A DNA stretch of 64,000 nt from assembly GCF_003339505.1 (NCBI RefSeq), contig NZ_QPIW01000003.1, positions 310,471-374,470 of the forward strand, in the 5' to 3' direction. Below are positions 52,901-61,449 of this stretch, in pieces. The notes beneath the pieces were generated by a model. It was not told the DNA's origin. It did not search any database and saw nothing but the letters and a program-made list of their open reading frames with translations. The position numbers and the translations under genes were made by a program. Position 1 is the first letter of the stretch. Every line of letters begins with the position of its first letter. This DNA comes from Runella aurantiaca (lineage in GTDB: Bacteria > Bacteroidota > Bacteroidia > Cytophagales > Spirosomataceae).

Positions 52901-53079
52901 TGTTCTACCGTTTGCGCATCGGCTCCGATAAAGTTCCCCGAAATCGTCACGGTAGGAGGGGTCACATCTGGATACTGCGCAATGGGCAGGGTAGATAAAG
53001 CAATGAGTCCTACCAACACAATCACAATCGACGAGACGATGGCGGTAATGGGCCTTTTGATGAAAATATCTGCAATCAT
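49906..53079 (-). CDS. RND efflux transporter inner-membrane permease (HAE1/AcrB-like)
   Basis: 1057 residues, normal for the HAE1 family, with 12 predicted helices. Starts 'MIADIFIKRPITAIVSSIVI'; proton-relay Asp pair in 'IGIVVDDAIVVVEAVQHN' (helix 4); 'GPVIAIALILAAVFVPVSF' (helix 6 region) and later 'LAAKNAILIVEFA' (helix 10/11). The periplasmic porter and docking domains lie between. Last gene of the TolC/adaptor/RND operon, so a complete drug or solvent efflux pump is encoded. Substrates unknown; the second half includes 'GLGATSGFTFQIQ', as in AcrB relatives. Confidence 0.94.
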   Translation of the reverse strand: MIADIFIKRPITAIVSSIVIVLVGLIALSTLPIAQYPDVTPPTVTISGNFIGADAQTVEQTTTTAIETQVNGVPGMSYMSSTSTSSGQSGVNVVFEVGTDVNIAALDVQNRVSVAEPSLPDAVKRLGVTVRKRQPSIMVVLALYSPKGTHDAQFIGNYANIYLKDALQRVKGVGDIVSRADDFGMRIWLNPDKLASLKMTPADISAALSEQNLQIAAGTVGGNPQPNTQTFEYSILTNSRLNTKEQFEDIVVRSSPAEGRVVYLRDVARVELGKFDYGVNAFVNGKPAAFILIYQAPGANALETYDGVVNALETMKKTFPKDIDYVMPTETATVVRVSISEVLKTFGEAMILVIIVVFLFLQNWRATLIPILAIPVSLIGTFIFFIPFGFTINTLTLFAFVLAIGIVVDDAIVVVEAVQHNIDHEKLSPKEATAKAMKEISGPVIAIALILAAVFVPVSFVPGIVGRLYQQFAITIAVSVLLSAFVALSLTPALCSTMLRPSKGAGDKKNLMEKFFDRFNKWFERLSVSYTSGVAKWIKGTPYVMVMMVCLFVGLFFLFKNKPTGFIPVEDEGRLFVTYEMQEATSTTRNIAMIKEIMTRVESIPEVRVVGGLAGLNVLSFSNKSNVGTLFINLHPWAERKGAEHHVQSVIKEIQKRTADIREARVLAIAPPAIPGLGATSGFTFQIQQTTSTDNIQQFEGVARNFLGALTKRPEIGAAFTFFNTRTPSYKIDVDREKTKKLGVSVSEVFSSLSAMLGSNYVNDFNLYGRNFRVVVQADSSFRSSLDKIEKFYVRNREGNMIPLSALVTTQVVENPALISHYNIYRSVEINGTPKPGFSSGQAITALREVAAQTLPAGYGYEFSGMSSEEIKAGDSTTTIFAISIVFVFLFLAALYESWSIPFSVLFAVPIGAFGSILTLTFLPNLSNNIYAQIGLITLIGLAAKNAILIVEFAKERVDGGMELVKATLEAVQLRLRPIIMTSLAFILGVLPLAFASGAAAESRKTIGWTVFGGMLAATSLAIFVVPVLFVLIEKISMGKQKRTENEKTSTTSTVVE

Positions 53080-53140
53080 TTGGAGAGATTTTGTATTTGC
53101 GATTGTTGATTTCCGATTGAAATAAACAATTGTAAATGAG

Positions 53141-54250
53141 TTATTTGTCCGTTTTAATTAGTGCCCCTTCGCGTAAGTTTTGGACTCCTTCTACGGCGAT
53201 TTTTTCACCTTCTTTCAATCCCTCTTTCACGATGATTTTGGTTCCCAACGGTTGGCCCACTACAATTCTCCGCTGACTTACTTTGCTGCTGTCGCCCGCA
53301 ACGTAGACAAAAAATTCGCCCAATTGCTCGGTCACGGATTTGTACGGAATCACGACCGATTTGGTAGAGGCGCGGTTTAGTACCCGCACGGTTCCGGTCA
53401 TGCCAGCGCGCAGTAAATTGTCGGGATTGGGGAAAATTAGGCGCGTTTTGATGGTTCCCGTTTGCGGGTCTACGGCGCGGTCAAGCAATTGAATTTTGCC
53501 AGGATGAGGATAAATATCGGGGCCAAAAGCAAGCGTAAATGTGGAGTCTTTGGAAGCTCTGTTTTTAAGTAAGGTCGCAAACCGATAGATTTCTTTTTGG
53601 TCCACGCCAAAATCAACGGCCAGTTGTCCATCGGTCGAGACGGTATTCAGCAAGGTTTGCCCTGCCGAAACCGCTGCGCCGGGTTTTACCAAAGATATAC
53701 CAATCACACCATCAAACGGAGCGTACACTTTGGTATATCTTACGCTGGTAGATACCGCCGAAATATTGGCTTTGGCGGCTTCTGCCTGTTTCTTGGCTAC
53801 TTCGAGTGCGGCGTCGGCATTGTCAACCAGTTGCTTGGCTACGGCGTCGTTTTTATCCAACTCATGGTAACGGTCAGCGTCTTTTTGGGCTTTGTTGACG
53901 TTGGCTTCCTGTACTTTTAGGTTGGCCACGGCCTGCTCATAATTGGCCGAATAAAGTTGCGCATCGATGGAGTATAAAAGCTGTCCTTTTTTCACCCGTG
54001 CTCCGTCCTGAAAATGTACCCCCGTAATAAAGCCCGTCACCTGCGGGCGCAGTTCAACTTGATTGATGGGCGTAATGCTGGCGGGGTATTCGTCGTAATA
54101 AACGGCGTCGGTGGTGGTGACTTCTTCCAACGTCACGGCCACGGCGGGAGGGGCCTGTTGGACCGCTTTTTGGTCCTCTTTTTTATCGCAAGACGTCAGC
54201 AAAACGATGGACAATGCGGCGGTAAAGTAGTGTATGGGATTCGAATACAT
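53141..54250 (-). CDS. RND efflux periplasmic adaptor subunit (lipoprotein)
   Basis: 369 residues. Lipoprotein signal with Cys21 ('ALSIVLLTSCDKKEDQK'). Domains: lipoyl half ('ASITPINQVELRPQVTGFIT'), helical hairpin with Ala-rich coiled-coil (about residues 100-165), then second lipoyl half and beta-barrel ('PFDGVIGISLVKPGAAVSAG'), membrane-proximal end. Links the permease to TolC. It lies 61 bp upstream of the permease gene. Confidence 0.93.
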   Translation of the reverse strand: MYSNPIHYFTAALSIVLLTSCDKKEDQKAVQQAPPAVAVTLEEVTTTDAVYYDEYPASITPINQVELRPQVTGFITGVHFQDGARVKKGQLLYSIDAQLYSANYEQAVANLKVQEANVNKAQKDADRYHELDKNDAVAKQLVDNADAALEVAKKQAEAAKANISAVSTSVRYTKVYAPFDGVIGISLVKPGAAVSAGQTLLNTVSTDGQLAVDFGVDQKEIYRFATLLKNRASKDSTFTLAFGPDIYPHPGKIQLLDRAVDPQTGTIKTRLIFPNPDNLLRAGMTGTVRVLNRASTKSVVIPYKSVTEQLGEFFVYVAGDSSKVSQRRIVVGQPLGTKIIVKEGLKEGEKIAVEGVQNLREGALIKTDK

Positions 54251-54271
54251 ATAATTCGGTGATTCAGTTTT

Positions 54272-55627
54272 TTAATAATTAAGTTGGCCAAGGGCGCGTT
54301 GTACGTCAATTTTATTGGAAAGTACTTGATAAAGCGCGTTGTAGTAGTTGATACGGGCCAGTCGTAAATCAGTCTCCGAAGCGATGACTTCGAGGTAGGT
54401 TTTGATGCCCGACCGGTATTGCAGTTGAAGAATATCATAGACTTCGCGCGCCAATTCCATGTTTTCTTTTTGGGTAAGCAAATTGGTCAAGCTCCCTTTA
54501 TAGCTGCCCAAAGCCCGCACATATTCGGCGTTGACGTTGAGTTGCAGGCGCTTAATGTCCAAATCAATTCGTTTGAGCTGCCACTCGGCGGTATTGGTAT
54601 TAATCTTGCGTTTTCCTCCTTGATAAATAGGAAACGAGAGCGTAATGGCCGCAAATGAATTGGGGAAATTTTTGGAGTACAAATCCAAAAACTGGTTGTT
54701 TTGAAAGTTCAAATTGTAGGCTCCGTTGGCCGCTACTGTGGGTAAATAGCTCCATTTGGTGTATTGATAATTATACTCCAATAAGCGCTTTTGGGTATTC
54801 AGCAACTGATATTCAATGCGGGAGGTATATTCGGCATTTTGGAGGGTATCCAAAAAAAGCTCACGCTCCATTTGTAGGCTGTCGTACTGAAGATTTAGCT
54901 CTTGCGCTTTGGGATATGCCATCAAGGACTTGAGGTATTCGATTTTTCCTTTCAGAATTTCCTCGTTGCCTTTCTTTGAGGCTTTGGTATTATTGAGCGA
55001 AATCAGCGCCCGTTTGTAGTCAATTTTATCGGCCACGCCCGCTTTGTACTGATTCTGCGCATCTTTTAGGCTGCGCTCTAGCCGGACGATGTCTTCGTTG
55101 GCCACGTCGATTTGTTGCTTGGTGGTCAAAACATCATAAAAGGCTTTGGAGACATCGACGGCCAAATCGGTTTTGTTGGAAGATGTCAGCTGATTGGCCT
55201 GTAATCGTACCTCGTTTTGGGTGCGTCGGGCCAAAAGCACGTCGCGGTTAAAAAGGGGTTGCGACACCGTAAACTGCCCCGCCGAGATATTGCTGACTCC
55301 CAACTTAACGGGATTGCCGCCAATGATGCTGGTTTGTACAATAAAGTTGTGTTGCAGGTTGTAATTGAAGTTGATTTGCGGATACCAATCGGCGAGCCGA
55401 CTTTTGATGTTGTTTTCGGTAATGCGCTCATCAATCACCGATTGTTGGATGGCGGGCTGATTTTTCAAAGCGTATTTCACGACCTCTTCCAAGGTGGCGT
55501 TTTCCAAGGTTCCGCCGTCGACCGATGCCTGCGATTGTGCCCAAAGCAGGCTGGGAGGCGGAGATAGGAAGGCAACGGTAATCAGCGCTAAAAAAAACTT
55601 TTTATCTGATTTTGACCAATAACTCAT
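54272..55627 (-). CDS. TolC family outer-membrane efflux protein
   Basis: 451 residues with a signal peptide (ends near 'LLWAQS'), then the repeated TolC architecture: 'LEEVVKYALKNQPAIQQS', helical hairpins and 'NISAGQFTVSQPLFNRDVLL' in each half, and 'YRSGIKTYLEVIASETDLRL' in the second half. Likely the outer-membrane channel for the RND pump; first gene of the operon, 21 bp upstream of the adaptor. No regulator gene is adjacent. Confidence 0.93.
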   Translation of the reverse strand: MSYWSKSDKKFFLALITVAFLSPPPSLLWAQSQASVDGGTLENATLEEVVKYALKNQPAIQQSVIDERITENNIKSRLADWYPQINFNYNLQHNFIVQTSIIGGNPVKLGVSNISAGQFTVSQPLFNRDVLLARRTQNEVRLQANQLTSSNKTDLAVDVSKAFYDVLTTKQQIDVANEDIVRLERSLKDAQNQYKAGVADKIDYKRALISLNNTKASKKGNEEILKGKIEYLKSLMAYPKAQELNLQYDSLQMERELFLDTLQNAEYTSRIEYQLLNTQKRLLEYNYQYTKWSYLPTVAANGAYNLNFQNNQFLDLYSKNFPNSFAAITLSFPIYQGGKRKINTNTAEWQLKRIDLDIKRLQLNVNAEYVRALGSYKGSLTNLLTQKENMELAREVYDILQLQYRSGIKTYLEVIASETDLRLARINYYNALYQVLSNKIDVQRALGQLNY

Positions 55628-56139
55628 TCAGGGTAAAAATTATGATAGTAAGAGGAAATTGAAAGATATTTAGGCGGTGCGAAGTCGGATACTTCAAGAA
55701 CCGTTGGGTAAAAAACGGCGTAGAAAAACGGAAGAATCGGCAGAATAATGACTTCCACCCCTCGCTCTCCAGTGTTTGATTGCAGGAGCGAAGCTATATA
55801 CGGGCAATGTTCTCATAGTGTTTAAATTCTTAAATGACCGGACTATATTCTTTCTGATTGTCTGTTAAATAGGATAAAACCAATGGACTTTTTAGAAAGT
55901 GTAACCGAGTCATTCGGGATGTTAAGAAAGTTGTGGTGGTGTGGATAGTAACGCAATGGGTATAAATTATAAAACAATAATTTTTTAAAAGCGTTCACGC
56001 TTGAGGCAGATATGGAGGAAGCATAAAGAATAATTTTCAATCATGAAAGGCTTCCTGATTGGAGTGTAAATGAGGAAAAAATCTTTAACATTGTACCAAT
56101 TGTTTTCTAAAACTGATTCAGGCAATTCCCGACGTTGTT
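55628..56139. other. 512-bp intergenic region with no supported feature
   Basis: Divergent region between the efflux operon and the LamG-type gene. A 65-codon ORF on the minus strand (55843-56040) has no recognisable features and is not called. Short inverted repeats (AAGCG-TTCA-CGCTT near 55990) were noticed but are weak. No consensus TAnnTTTG promoter with a matching -33 element was found. Confidence 0.6.
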
Positions 56140-57042
56140 ATGAAAAAATCCATTCCAATTATTCATCCATGCTTACTGTTTTTTTTTCTGACGATGTGGG
56201 TAGACTGTGCCGTGTATGGACAAGCCCCAAAGCGTTCTCTCAGTAAACTCCTCAGAACCAAAGGCTTAGTGGCATTGTGGGATTTTAAAGAACAAGAGGG
56301 ACAGTCCAGAAAATCCCGGGGCACGGCGGATTTTCCGTTACAAGAACAAAACGGCACACTGCCCCGCATCAACGAAGGGCCACTGTCGGGCTATTCGGCG
56401 CTTTTTGGTAACAAGGCTTTTCTTTCGCTGCCCAATGCTGAAATCGGTAAGCTCAATATTCACGGTAAAAATCAGGGCGTGACCGTGGTGGCCTGGGTCA
56501 AGTGGACAGGAGAACAAACGGGATTTGTGGGAGGGATTTGGAACGAACACCAAGACGGTGGCAAACGGCAGTACGGGCTGTTTGTGTCGTTGCCGTATTA
56601 CAACGGTCGAAATCAGGTATGTGGTCATATTTCACTCACTGGCAAACCTACGCCGCCGTTTCCTTATTCTATTGATTATTCGGCGAGTGAACAGACTGTG
56701 CCCGCCAATGAGTGGTGTTGCATTGCTTTTACGTACGATGGGCAATACATTCGCTCGTATTTTAACGGTATTTTCAAAGCGCGTCCGACCGAACTCATCG
56801 ACCATACCAAAGGCTTTGAGGGCTACCCCGAGGGTTTGACCCAATCCAAAAATCCGTATTATTTTCCCGACGGCATGGGCAACAACGGTTCTGATTTTAC
56901 CGTGGGGGCTGTGCTACTTAAAGCGGGAATGGGTAATTTTTTTAAGGGACAAATCGGCGGATTAGCCGTTTTTGACCGCACATTGAGCGATGCCAAACTG
57001 AAAAAGTTATCGGTAGCGTTTTTGGAAGGGGGGGGGCATTAA
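56140..57042 (+). CDS. Secreted LamG/concanavalin-like jellyroll protein
   Basis: 300 residues. Signal peptide MKKSIPIIHPCLLFFFLTMW and so on to about residue 28. The mature part is one beta-jellyroll (LamG-like): 'LVALWDFKEQEG', 'GVTVVAWVKWTGEQTGFVGG', 'WCCIAFTYDGQYIRSYFNGI', 'IGGLAVFDRTLSDAKLKKL'. Typical of carbohydrate-binding or adhesive surface proteins. It converges with the DUF4833-like gene (7 bp apart). Confidence 0.85.
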   Translation: MKKSIPIIHPCLLFFFLTMWVDCAVYGQAPKRSLSKLLRTKGLVALWDFKEQEGQSRKSRGTADFPLQEQNGTLPRINEGPLSGYSALFGNKAFLSLPNAEIGKLNIHGKNQGVTVVAWVKWTGEQTGFVGGIWNEHQDGGKRQYGLFVSLPYYNGRNQVCGHISLTGKPTPPFPYSIDYSASEQTVPANEWCCIAFTYDGQYIRSYFNGIFKARPTELIDHTKGFEGYPEGLTQSKNPYYFPDGMGNNGSDFTVGAVLLKAGMGNFFKGQIGGLAVFDRTLSDAKLKKLSVAFLEGGGH

Positions 57043-57049
57043 GCCACTC

Positions 57050-57616
57050 TTAGACAGGCTTAATGCGTTGAGTTACGGTTTTGCCCGTTGCGATTTCAGT
57101 TCCTTTTAACTCAATATAAAGAACATTGGGCGACCAAAACGAGCCGCCGTCGATGCGGATGAATACCCGGCTCAATACGCACTCTTTTTTATTGATTGCG
57201 GTATATACCTGATATTGATTTTGGGCGTCTTTCTTCAACAAAAGCGGTAGCTTAGAATAGGCCACCGAGCGCAGTTCGTAGCGGTCGTTTCCCGTCGACT
57301 TTACGTTGATTCCGTAGGCAAATTTTCGTTGAATGTAGTTCAGGTCTTTACGAATTCCTCCCTCTGGATACCGAATCCAAAACGCATGAACGGGGTCCTC
57401 TGTTTCTAATTTGCCGTTTTTATCCACATTGATTTCGTAACAAATCGTGTTGGTATTAGGGTCGCGTTGGATATAAAACAGAAGCCCTTTGATTCCGTTG
57501 GGTACGGGAAAGCTCTCCGGGTCGGGGAGGGGTGCTTTATCGGTGCTACTGTTGGGTGTCGAAAACGATAAAAGTAGCGGGGCAACAAGCAACCACAGAA
57601 TAATTGAAAGTTTCAT
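57050..57616 (-). CDS. DUF4833-like secreted protein
   Basis: 188 residues. Signal peptide MKLSIILWLLVAPLLLSFS. The mature protein includes 'LLFYIQRDPNTNTICYEINV' and 'HAFWIRYPEGGIRKDLNYIQ', which match my memory of the DUF4833 family, whose function is unknown but which can occur near lipid head-group genes in Bacteroidota. Last gene of the minus-strand run that starts with the nucleotidyltransferase; only 26 bp after the PfkB gene. Likely periplasmic. Confidence 0.7.
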   Translation of the reverse strand: MKLSIILWLLVAPLLLSFSTPNSSTDKAPLPDPESFPVPNGIKGLLFYIQRDPNTNTICYEINVDKNGKLETEDPVHAFWIRYPEGGIRKDLNYIQRKFAYGINVKSTGNDRYELRSVAYSKLPLLLKKDAQNQYQVYTAINKKECVLSRVFIRIDGGSFWSPNVLYIELKGTEIATGKTVTQRIKPV

Positions 57617-57642
57617 GACTATAGTTTACTGCAAAAACAACT

Positions 57643-58578
57643 TTAAACGACCGAAGACCATGCTTCTGCCCATGAAAAAACCTTTTCGTACCCTTCATGA
57701 GTTCCGTAATTCAGTACTTTTTCAACTTTGTTGAAATCGCCCGAGAAAGGGCCAGAAGCTTCGATGTTGATGGTGGCCATGGCTGCACCAAACTCACCGG
57801 CTTCTTCCACGTCGGCGCCGGCTATTTTTTTTGATAAATAGCCCGCCATGTACGTATCGCCGCAACCCGTGGCGTCCACTACTTTTGTGGGCGTAAAGGC
57901 GGGGATTTTATGAAAGCGATTATCGGTATAAATCACCGAGCCGTGGCTGCCAAGGGTAATGATTACTTCTTTAACGCCCATATCGGCCAAGTATTTGGCA
58001 CCTTCCTGCACCTTACTTTTGCCCGTCAATACCTCCATTTCAAACTCATTGGCTTTCAAAATGCTTACGTGCGGCAGCGCCTCTTTTTTGTCGGCCCAGT
58101 CTTTATAAAGCACCTTTTTGTCTTTAACGTACCGCAAATATCCCTGAATATCCAATGAAACCATGCCTTTGGTGGCGAGTAGTTTCAACAGTTCCAGGGA
58201 GATGTCGTCTGAAAGTAAAGGCCCTAAATGGTAGATTTTAGCGGTAATGTCGGGCATGACCGGAACATCAAACGGGGAGGCTTTTTGCAATACGTTTTGT
58301 TCGCGGTGGTTTTGATTTTCGGGGTAAATGTTCTCAAAATACACCGAGTACTCGCTGGGTAAAGCATATACTTCAATGCCTGATTTGCGCAGGTCGGCAA
58401 CCACTCCCAACTCACTCGTTGCCAAAGCCGTGACCAAAGCATAGTCTAATTGTGCCTTTTGGATGGCTTTGGAAAAATAAAAAGAAGTGCCTCCCGGCAT
58501 ATATTTGACCGAGTGGGGTGTCACGACTTTATCGAGCGTGATGTGCCCGATGGTGCATATATCGTACATACTCTTCAA
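57643..58578 (-). CDS. PfkB-family kinase, possibly polyol or inositol kinase
   Basis: 311 residues. N-terminal PfkB motif 'GHITLDKVV...GGTSFYFSKAI' and C-terminal 'DATGCGDTYMAGYLSKKIAG' with catalytic Asp (GCGD). The short N-terminal form with 'PGGTSFYFS' resembles the myo-inositol kinase branch rather than phosphofructokinase or ribokinase proper. Cytoplasmic. It lies in the run of lipid-head-group genes, and phosphorylation of a polyol there would fit. The substrate is not proven. Confidence 0.82.
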   Translation of the reverse strand: MKSMYDICTIGHITLDKVVTPHSVKYMPGGTSFYFSKAIQKAQLDYALVTALATSELGVVADLRKSGIEVYALPSEYSVYFENIYPENQNHREQNVLQKASPFDVPVMPDITAKIYHLGPLLSDDISLELLKLLATKGMVSLDIQGYLRYVKDKKVLYKDWADKKEALPHVSILKANEFEMEVLTGKSKVQEGAKYLADMGVKEVIITLGSHGSVIYTDNRFHKIPAFTPTKVVDATGCGDTYMAGYLSKKIAGADVEEAGEFGAAMATINIEASGPFSGDFNKVEKVLNYGTHEGYEKVFSWAEAWSSVV

Positions 58579-58706
58579 TGATTTGGTGTCAGTATTTTTG
58601 TAAAAATGCGTCGAAGCTAAATCTTAAAAAGTAAGCAATCAGAATGATGAATTTACAATAAAATCATTTAACTGCCTAACTTTTAATTGTTTAACTTCAT
58701 TGGTGC

Positions 58707-59417
58707 TTAACTTCTTAATTTCGTAACCTCCTCAGGTACTCGCGCAAAATCATGGATTTCCACATCGGCGACGGAGTCAGTTTTGGTGGCGGTTTCTTCC
58801 CAACCTTGTACATTTAGCCAGATTGTTTTGCAGCCGATTTCGTGCGCTGGAACAATGTCTTTGCTGTACGAGTCGCCAATGACGACGCAGGCTTCGGCGG
58901 GCAATTGTAACGCATCCACTCCGAGTTGATAAATGGCTGGATTGGGCTTTCTTACGCCCACCACGGCCGATTCTACCACGGCGTTGAAATACGCAGCAAT
59001 CCCAAAATCATTTAAAACGCTGTTGATATTTCCGTAAAAATTAGAAACCATCACCAGCGGATACTGCTTTGAAAGTTGCGCCAAAACGGGGGCGGCCTGC
59101 CCCACGGTTGTTTTGGCAAAAAGATGACAGTCCGTTGCAATCAGCTCAATGCTTTCAGAATTGACCTGAAAACCGTTGTCTTTTAAAAACTGAAACTGTT
59201 GCTCCACCTTGAGCCGTAAGGTATCTAAAAAAGTATGCTCAGGTTTCACAATCGGATGAATCGCCAAGGCTCTCTCCCCAAATGAGTACGCTTTTGAAAA
59301 TGTTTCTTGGTCAATTTGTACCCCATATTTTTGGTAACTGTTCCACAATACACCGCCCCAATGCAATCCGTTGGTGTCGATGGTGCCACCGTAGTCAAGC
59401 AAAACTCCTTTTATCAT
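58707..59417 (-). CDS. HAD-superfamily protein with altered nucleophile motif
   Basis: 236 residues. The HAD motif I reads 'LLDYGGTIDTNGLHW': Asp8 is present but the second Asp of DxD is Gly10, as in some dehalogenase- and PGP-like members. Motif II 'VMVSNFYG', motif III Lys in 'VRKPNPAIYQLG', motif IV 'VVIGDSYSKDIVP' are present. Cap of the class C1 type. May be a phosphatase acting on a head-group phosphate, but loss of the general acid/base Asp makes a classical phosphatase less certain. 128 bp from the PfkB gene and 48 bp from the flippase-like gene. Confidence 0.82.
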   Translation of the reverse strand: MIKGVLLDYGGTIDTNGLHWGGVLWNSYQKYGVQIDQETFSKAYSFGERALAIHPIVKPEHTFLDTLRLKVEQQFQFLKDNGFQVNSESIELIATDCHLFAKTTVGQAAPVLAQLSKQYPLVMVSNFYGNINSVLNDFGIAAYFNAVVESAVVGVRKPNPAIYQLGVDALQLPAEACVVIGDSYSKDIVPAHEIGCKTIWLNVQGWEETATKTDSVADVEIHDFARVPEEVTKLRS

Positions 59418-59465
59418 AAACGATTTACTTTAAATAATTGGGTGACAGATTAACCAAAAAAATCA

Positions 59466-60500
59466 TCATTTATTTGAAATGGTTTCCAGCGCAGTTTCTT
59501 TGCCCACTGGTTGAACGTTTGTACGTTGGAGCAAAAGCAACCCAATGCCTATCCACACCAACTCTCTGATACGCACCACGATACCGATAAACAGGCCCGT
59601 TGCGGCTGGCATTCCGATGCTCTGCAATGCCAGCGCCAACCCCCCTTCCCGGGTGCCGAGCTGCATCGGGAAGAAAAAAATCAGGTTGGCAAACAACGAA
59701 GAGCCTGAGCTAACAATCAGCGATTCTGTTATCGACATATCCAATCCGATGGCTTGAGCCGTAAAGTAAATCTCGGCGCAACCGACCACCCGGGCCGCAA
59801 ATTCCAGCCCCAGCGAAGCGTAAAAACGTGGCTTTCGCTCCGCGTAGAGAATGCGGATTTGCTCGTCGATTTCATGCAATGCGTCAATTTTTTCGGCCAT
59901 AAAGCCCTTTACCATTTTATTGACGAAGTACATTTTTTCCAACAATCGAAACGTACTGACCGTAAAGCCGCGTTGGTAGACGCGAATAAACCAAAAGCCC
60001 AACACCAAACCCACCACCAACATGAGGCCGCAACCCGCGAGCATCAGCGTACTCAATGGAACAAAAGCCACGATGAGCACAATCGACGCCAACCAAAACA
60101 ACACGTGCGAAAACATGTGCATCAGGCTGTACAATAACACCGACGACGTGGCCTTGCGGATTCCGAGCGCGGGTTTGAGCAACATGATGCGGTACGGCTC
60201 GCCGCCCAGCGCCACAAACGGCGTAATGTAATTGATAACGTAACCCGTGATCGTCAATCGAAGTACCGACCAAAAAGAAAGGTTGCTTGCGGGCAGTTGT
60301 GGCTCTTCTATGATGGCCTTAAACGCAAAAGCATTCAGAACATAAATCACCAACCAGCTGCCAATGACGGGAATAAACCAAAAACCCATTTTTTGGATGT
60401 TGGCTTCGATGACGTCAAGCCCCATGCCATAAATCATATAGCCCAGGAAAATGACACCCAGCACCAAAAATAGGGCTTTGTATATCGTCGTACTCTTCAC
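59466..60500 (-). CDS. YbhN/lysylphosphatidylglycerol-synthase transmembrane family protein (flippase-like)
   Basis: 344 residues with about eight hydrophobic helices. The family block 'TGYVINYITPFVALGGEPYR' and the later 'NLIFFFPMQLGTREGGLALA' are seen. Only the membrane part is present; there is no aminoacyltransferase domain. It lies directly next to the CDP-alcohol phosphatidyltransferase (1-bp gap), so a role in moving the lipid made there is likely. Second member of the family in the window. Confidence 0.85.
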   Translation of the reverse strand: MKSTTIYKALFLVLGVIFLGYMIYGMGLDVIEANIQKMGFWFIPVIGSWLVIYVLNAFAFKAIIEEPQLPASNLSFWSVLRLTITGYVINYITPFVALGGEPYRIMLLKPALGIRKATSSVLLYSLMHMFSHVLFWLASIVLIVAFVPLSTLMLAGCGLMLVVGLVLGFWFIRVYQRGFTVSTFRLLEKMYFVNKMVKGFMAEKIDALHEIDEQIRILYAERKPRFYASLGLEFAARVVGCAEIYFTAQAIGLDMSITESLIVSSGSSLFANLIFFFPMQLGTREGGLALALQSIGMPAATGLFIGIVVRIRELVWIGIGLLLLQRTNVQPVGKETALETISNK

Positions 60501-60501
60501 G

Positions 60502-61449
60502 TTAAGACACGATTTTTTGGTAAAAATGACGGCTCACTTTCTCCTGACTCACGCACATGTAAATGAGAATGGGGTTCAGAATAAAAATATCGAATAGAAA
60601 ATAAATCCACGCTTGGTCGATAAACAACCACAAAAACAGAAACAAAACCCGCGTGTTGAACTGAATAATATTGGTATATTTCATCAGTGGCTTATTTTGT
60701 GCTCTAAACTCGGTAATAAGCCATTCGGGCAACCCTGAGCTATATTTTTCGCGTACTACACCCAAAAGTTTTTGCAGATTGGGCGAGAAGCTTTCCTGCA
60801 TTTTGGTATAGTTTAAGTAAAATCTTGCAACCAGTTTCATGCCGAAGTTTTTACCCCACGTCAGCGTGTCGTATTCTTTCTGCAACTCGCGGCTGTTGTC
60901 CAGTTCGCTGCCAGAAGTGCCTTTGATAAAGAACAAATGCACGTTGCGGTAGTAATCGGCCATCGCTGATTGCACCACGTGCGAAGCGCCCGCTACCACG
61001 CCCGGTACCCAAATAAACGCGCTCCAACCTTCGTTTAGGCTGCGCAAACAAATGGCAACGTGAATGGCAATAAACCAAAAATCCCCCGCCGCTCCGTCTA
61101 AGATGCGTCCTAGTCGGCTCTTGTTATTGGTCATGCGGGCCAGCTGCCCATCGGCACTGTCGAGAGAGTTGGCAAAAACCAACAACAACATGCCGATGAC
61201 GTTTATCCACAGTTCTTGGTAATAGAAAAGAATTCCCGCCGCTACGCCAAAAAAGATGCTGACAATGGTAACGGGATTGGGCGTAATGCCTACTTTGGCG
61301 CAAAAAAGGGCAATTTGATAGCCAATGGGCCGATAAAACCAAATATCAATCTGCTCTTCGGTATCGCTTGATTTCAGTGAATTTTCAAAAGCACTGCTTT
61401 TGGGCGTTTCCTTTTTGTCGGTGGGTATTTTTTGGGTCAAATTTTCCAT
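60502..61449 (-). CDS. CDP-alcohol phosphatidyltransferase with a shifted last Asp
   Basis: 315 residues with six hydrophobic helices. CDP-alcohol motif: D97-S-A-D100-G-Q-L-A-R105 ... G114-x3-D118. The canonical final Asp (D-x3-D) would be residue 122 but that is Gly, and Asp123 is one residue later (LDGAAGDFWF). The enzyme joins a CDP-activated lipid or alcohol to another alcohol; in this context an inositol- or polyol-type head group is suggested. The start codon overlaps the stop codon of the ATP-grasp gene by one base (61449), and the flippase-like gene follows after 1 bp. Confidence 0.85.
   Translation of the reverse strand: MENLTQKIPTDKKETPKSSAFENSLKSSDTEEQIDIWFYRPIGYQIALFCAKVGITPNPVTIVSIFFGVAAGILFYYQELWINVIGMLLLVFANSLDSADGQLARMTNNKSRLGRILDGAAGDFWFIAIHVAICLRSLNEGWSAFIWVPGVVAGASHVVQSAMADYYRNVHLFFIKGTSGSELDNSRELQKEYDTLTWGKNFGMKLVARFYLNYTKMQESFSPNLQKLLGVVREKYSSGLPEWLITEFRAQNKPLMKYTNIIQFNTRVLFLFLWLFIDQAWIYFLFDIFILNPILIYMCVSQEKVSRHFYQKIVS

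Noticed and set aside
55843-56040. 65-codon minus-strand ORF in the 512-bp gap
   Set aside because: Low-complexity composition, no start context, no recognisable family; not supportable as a gene.
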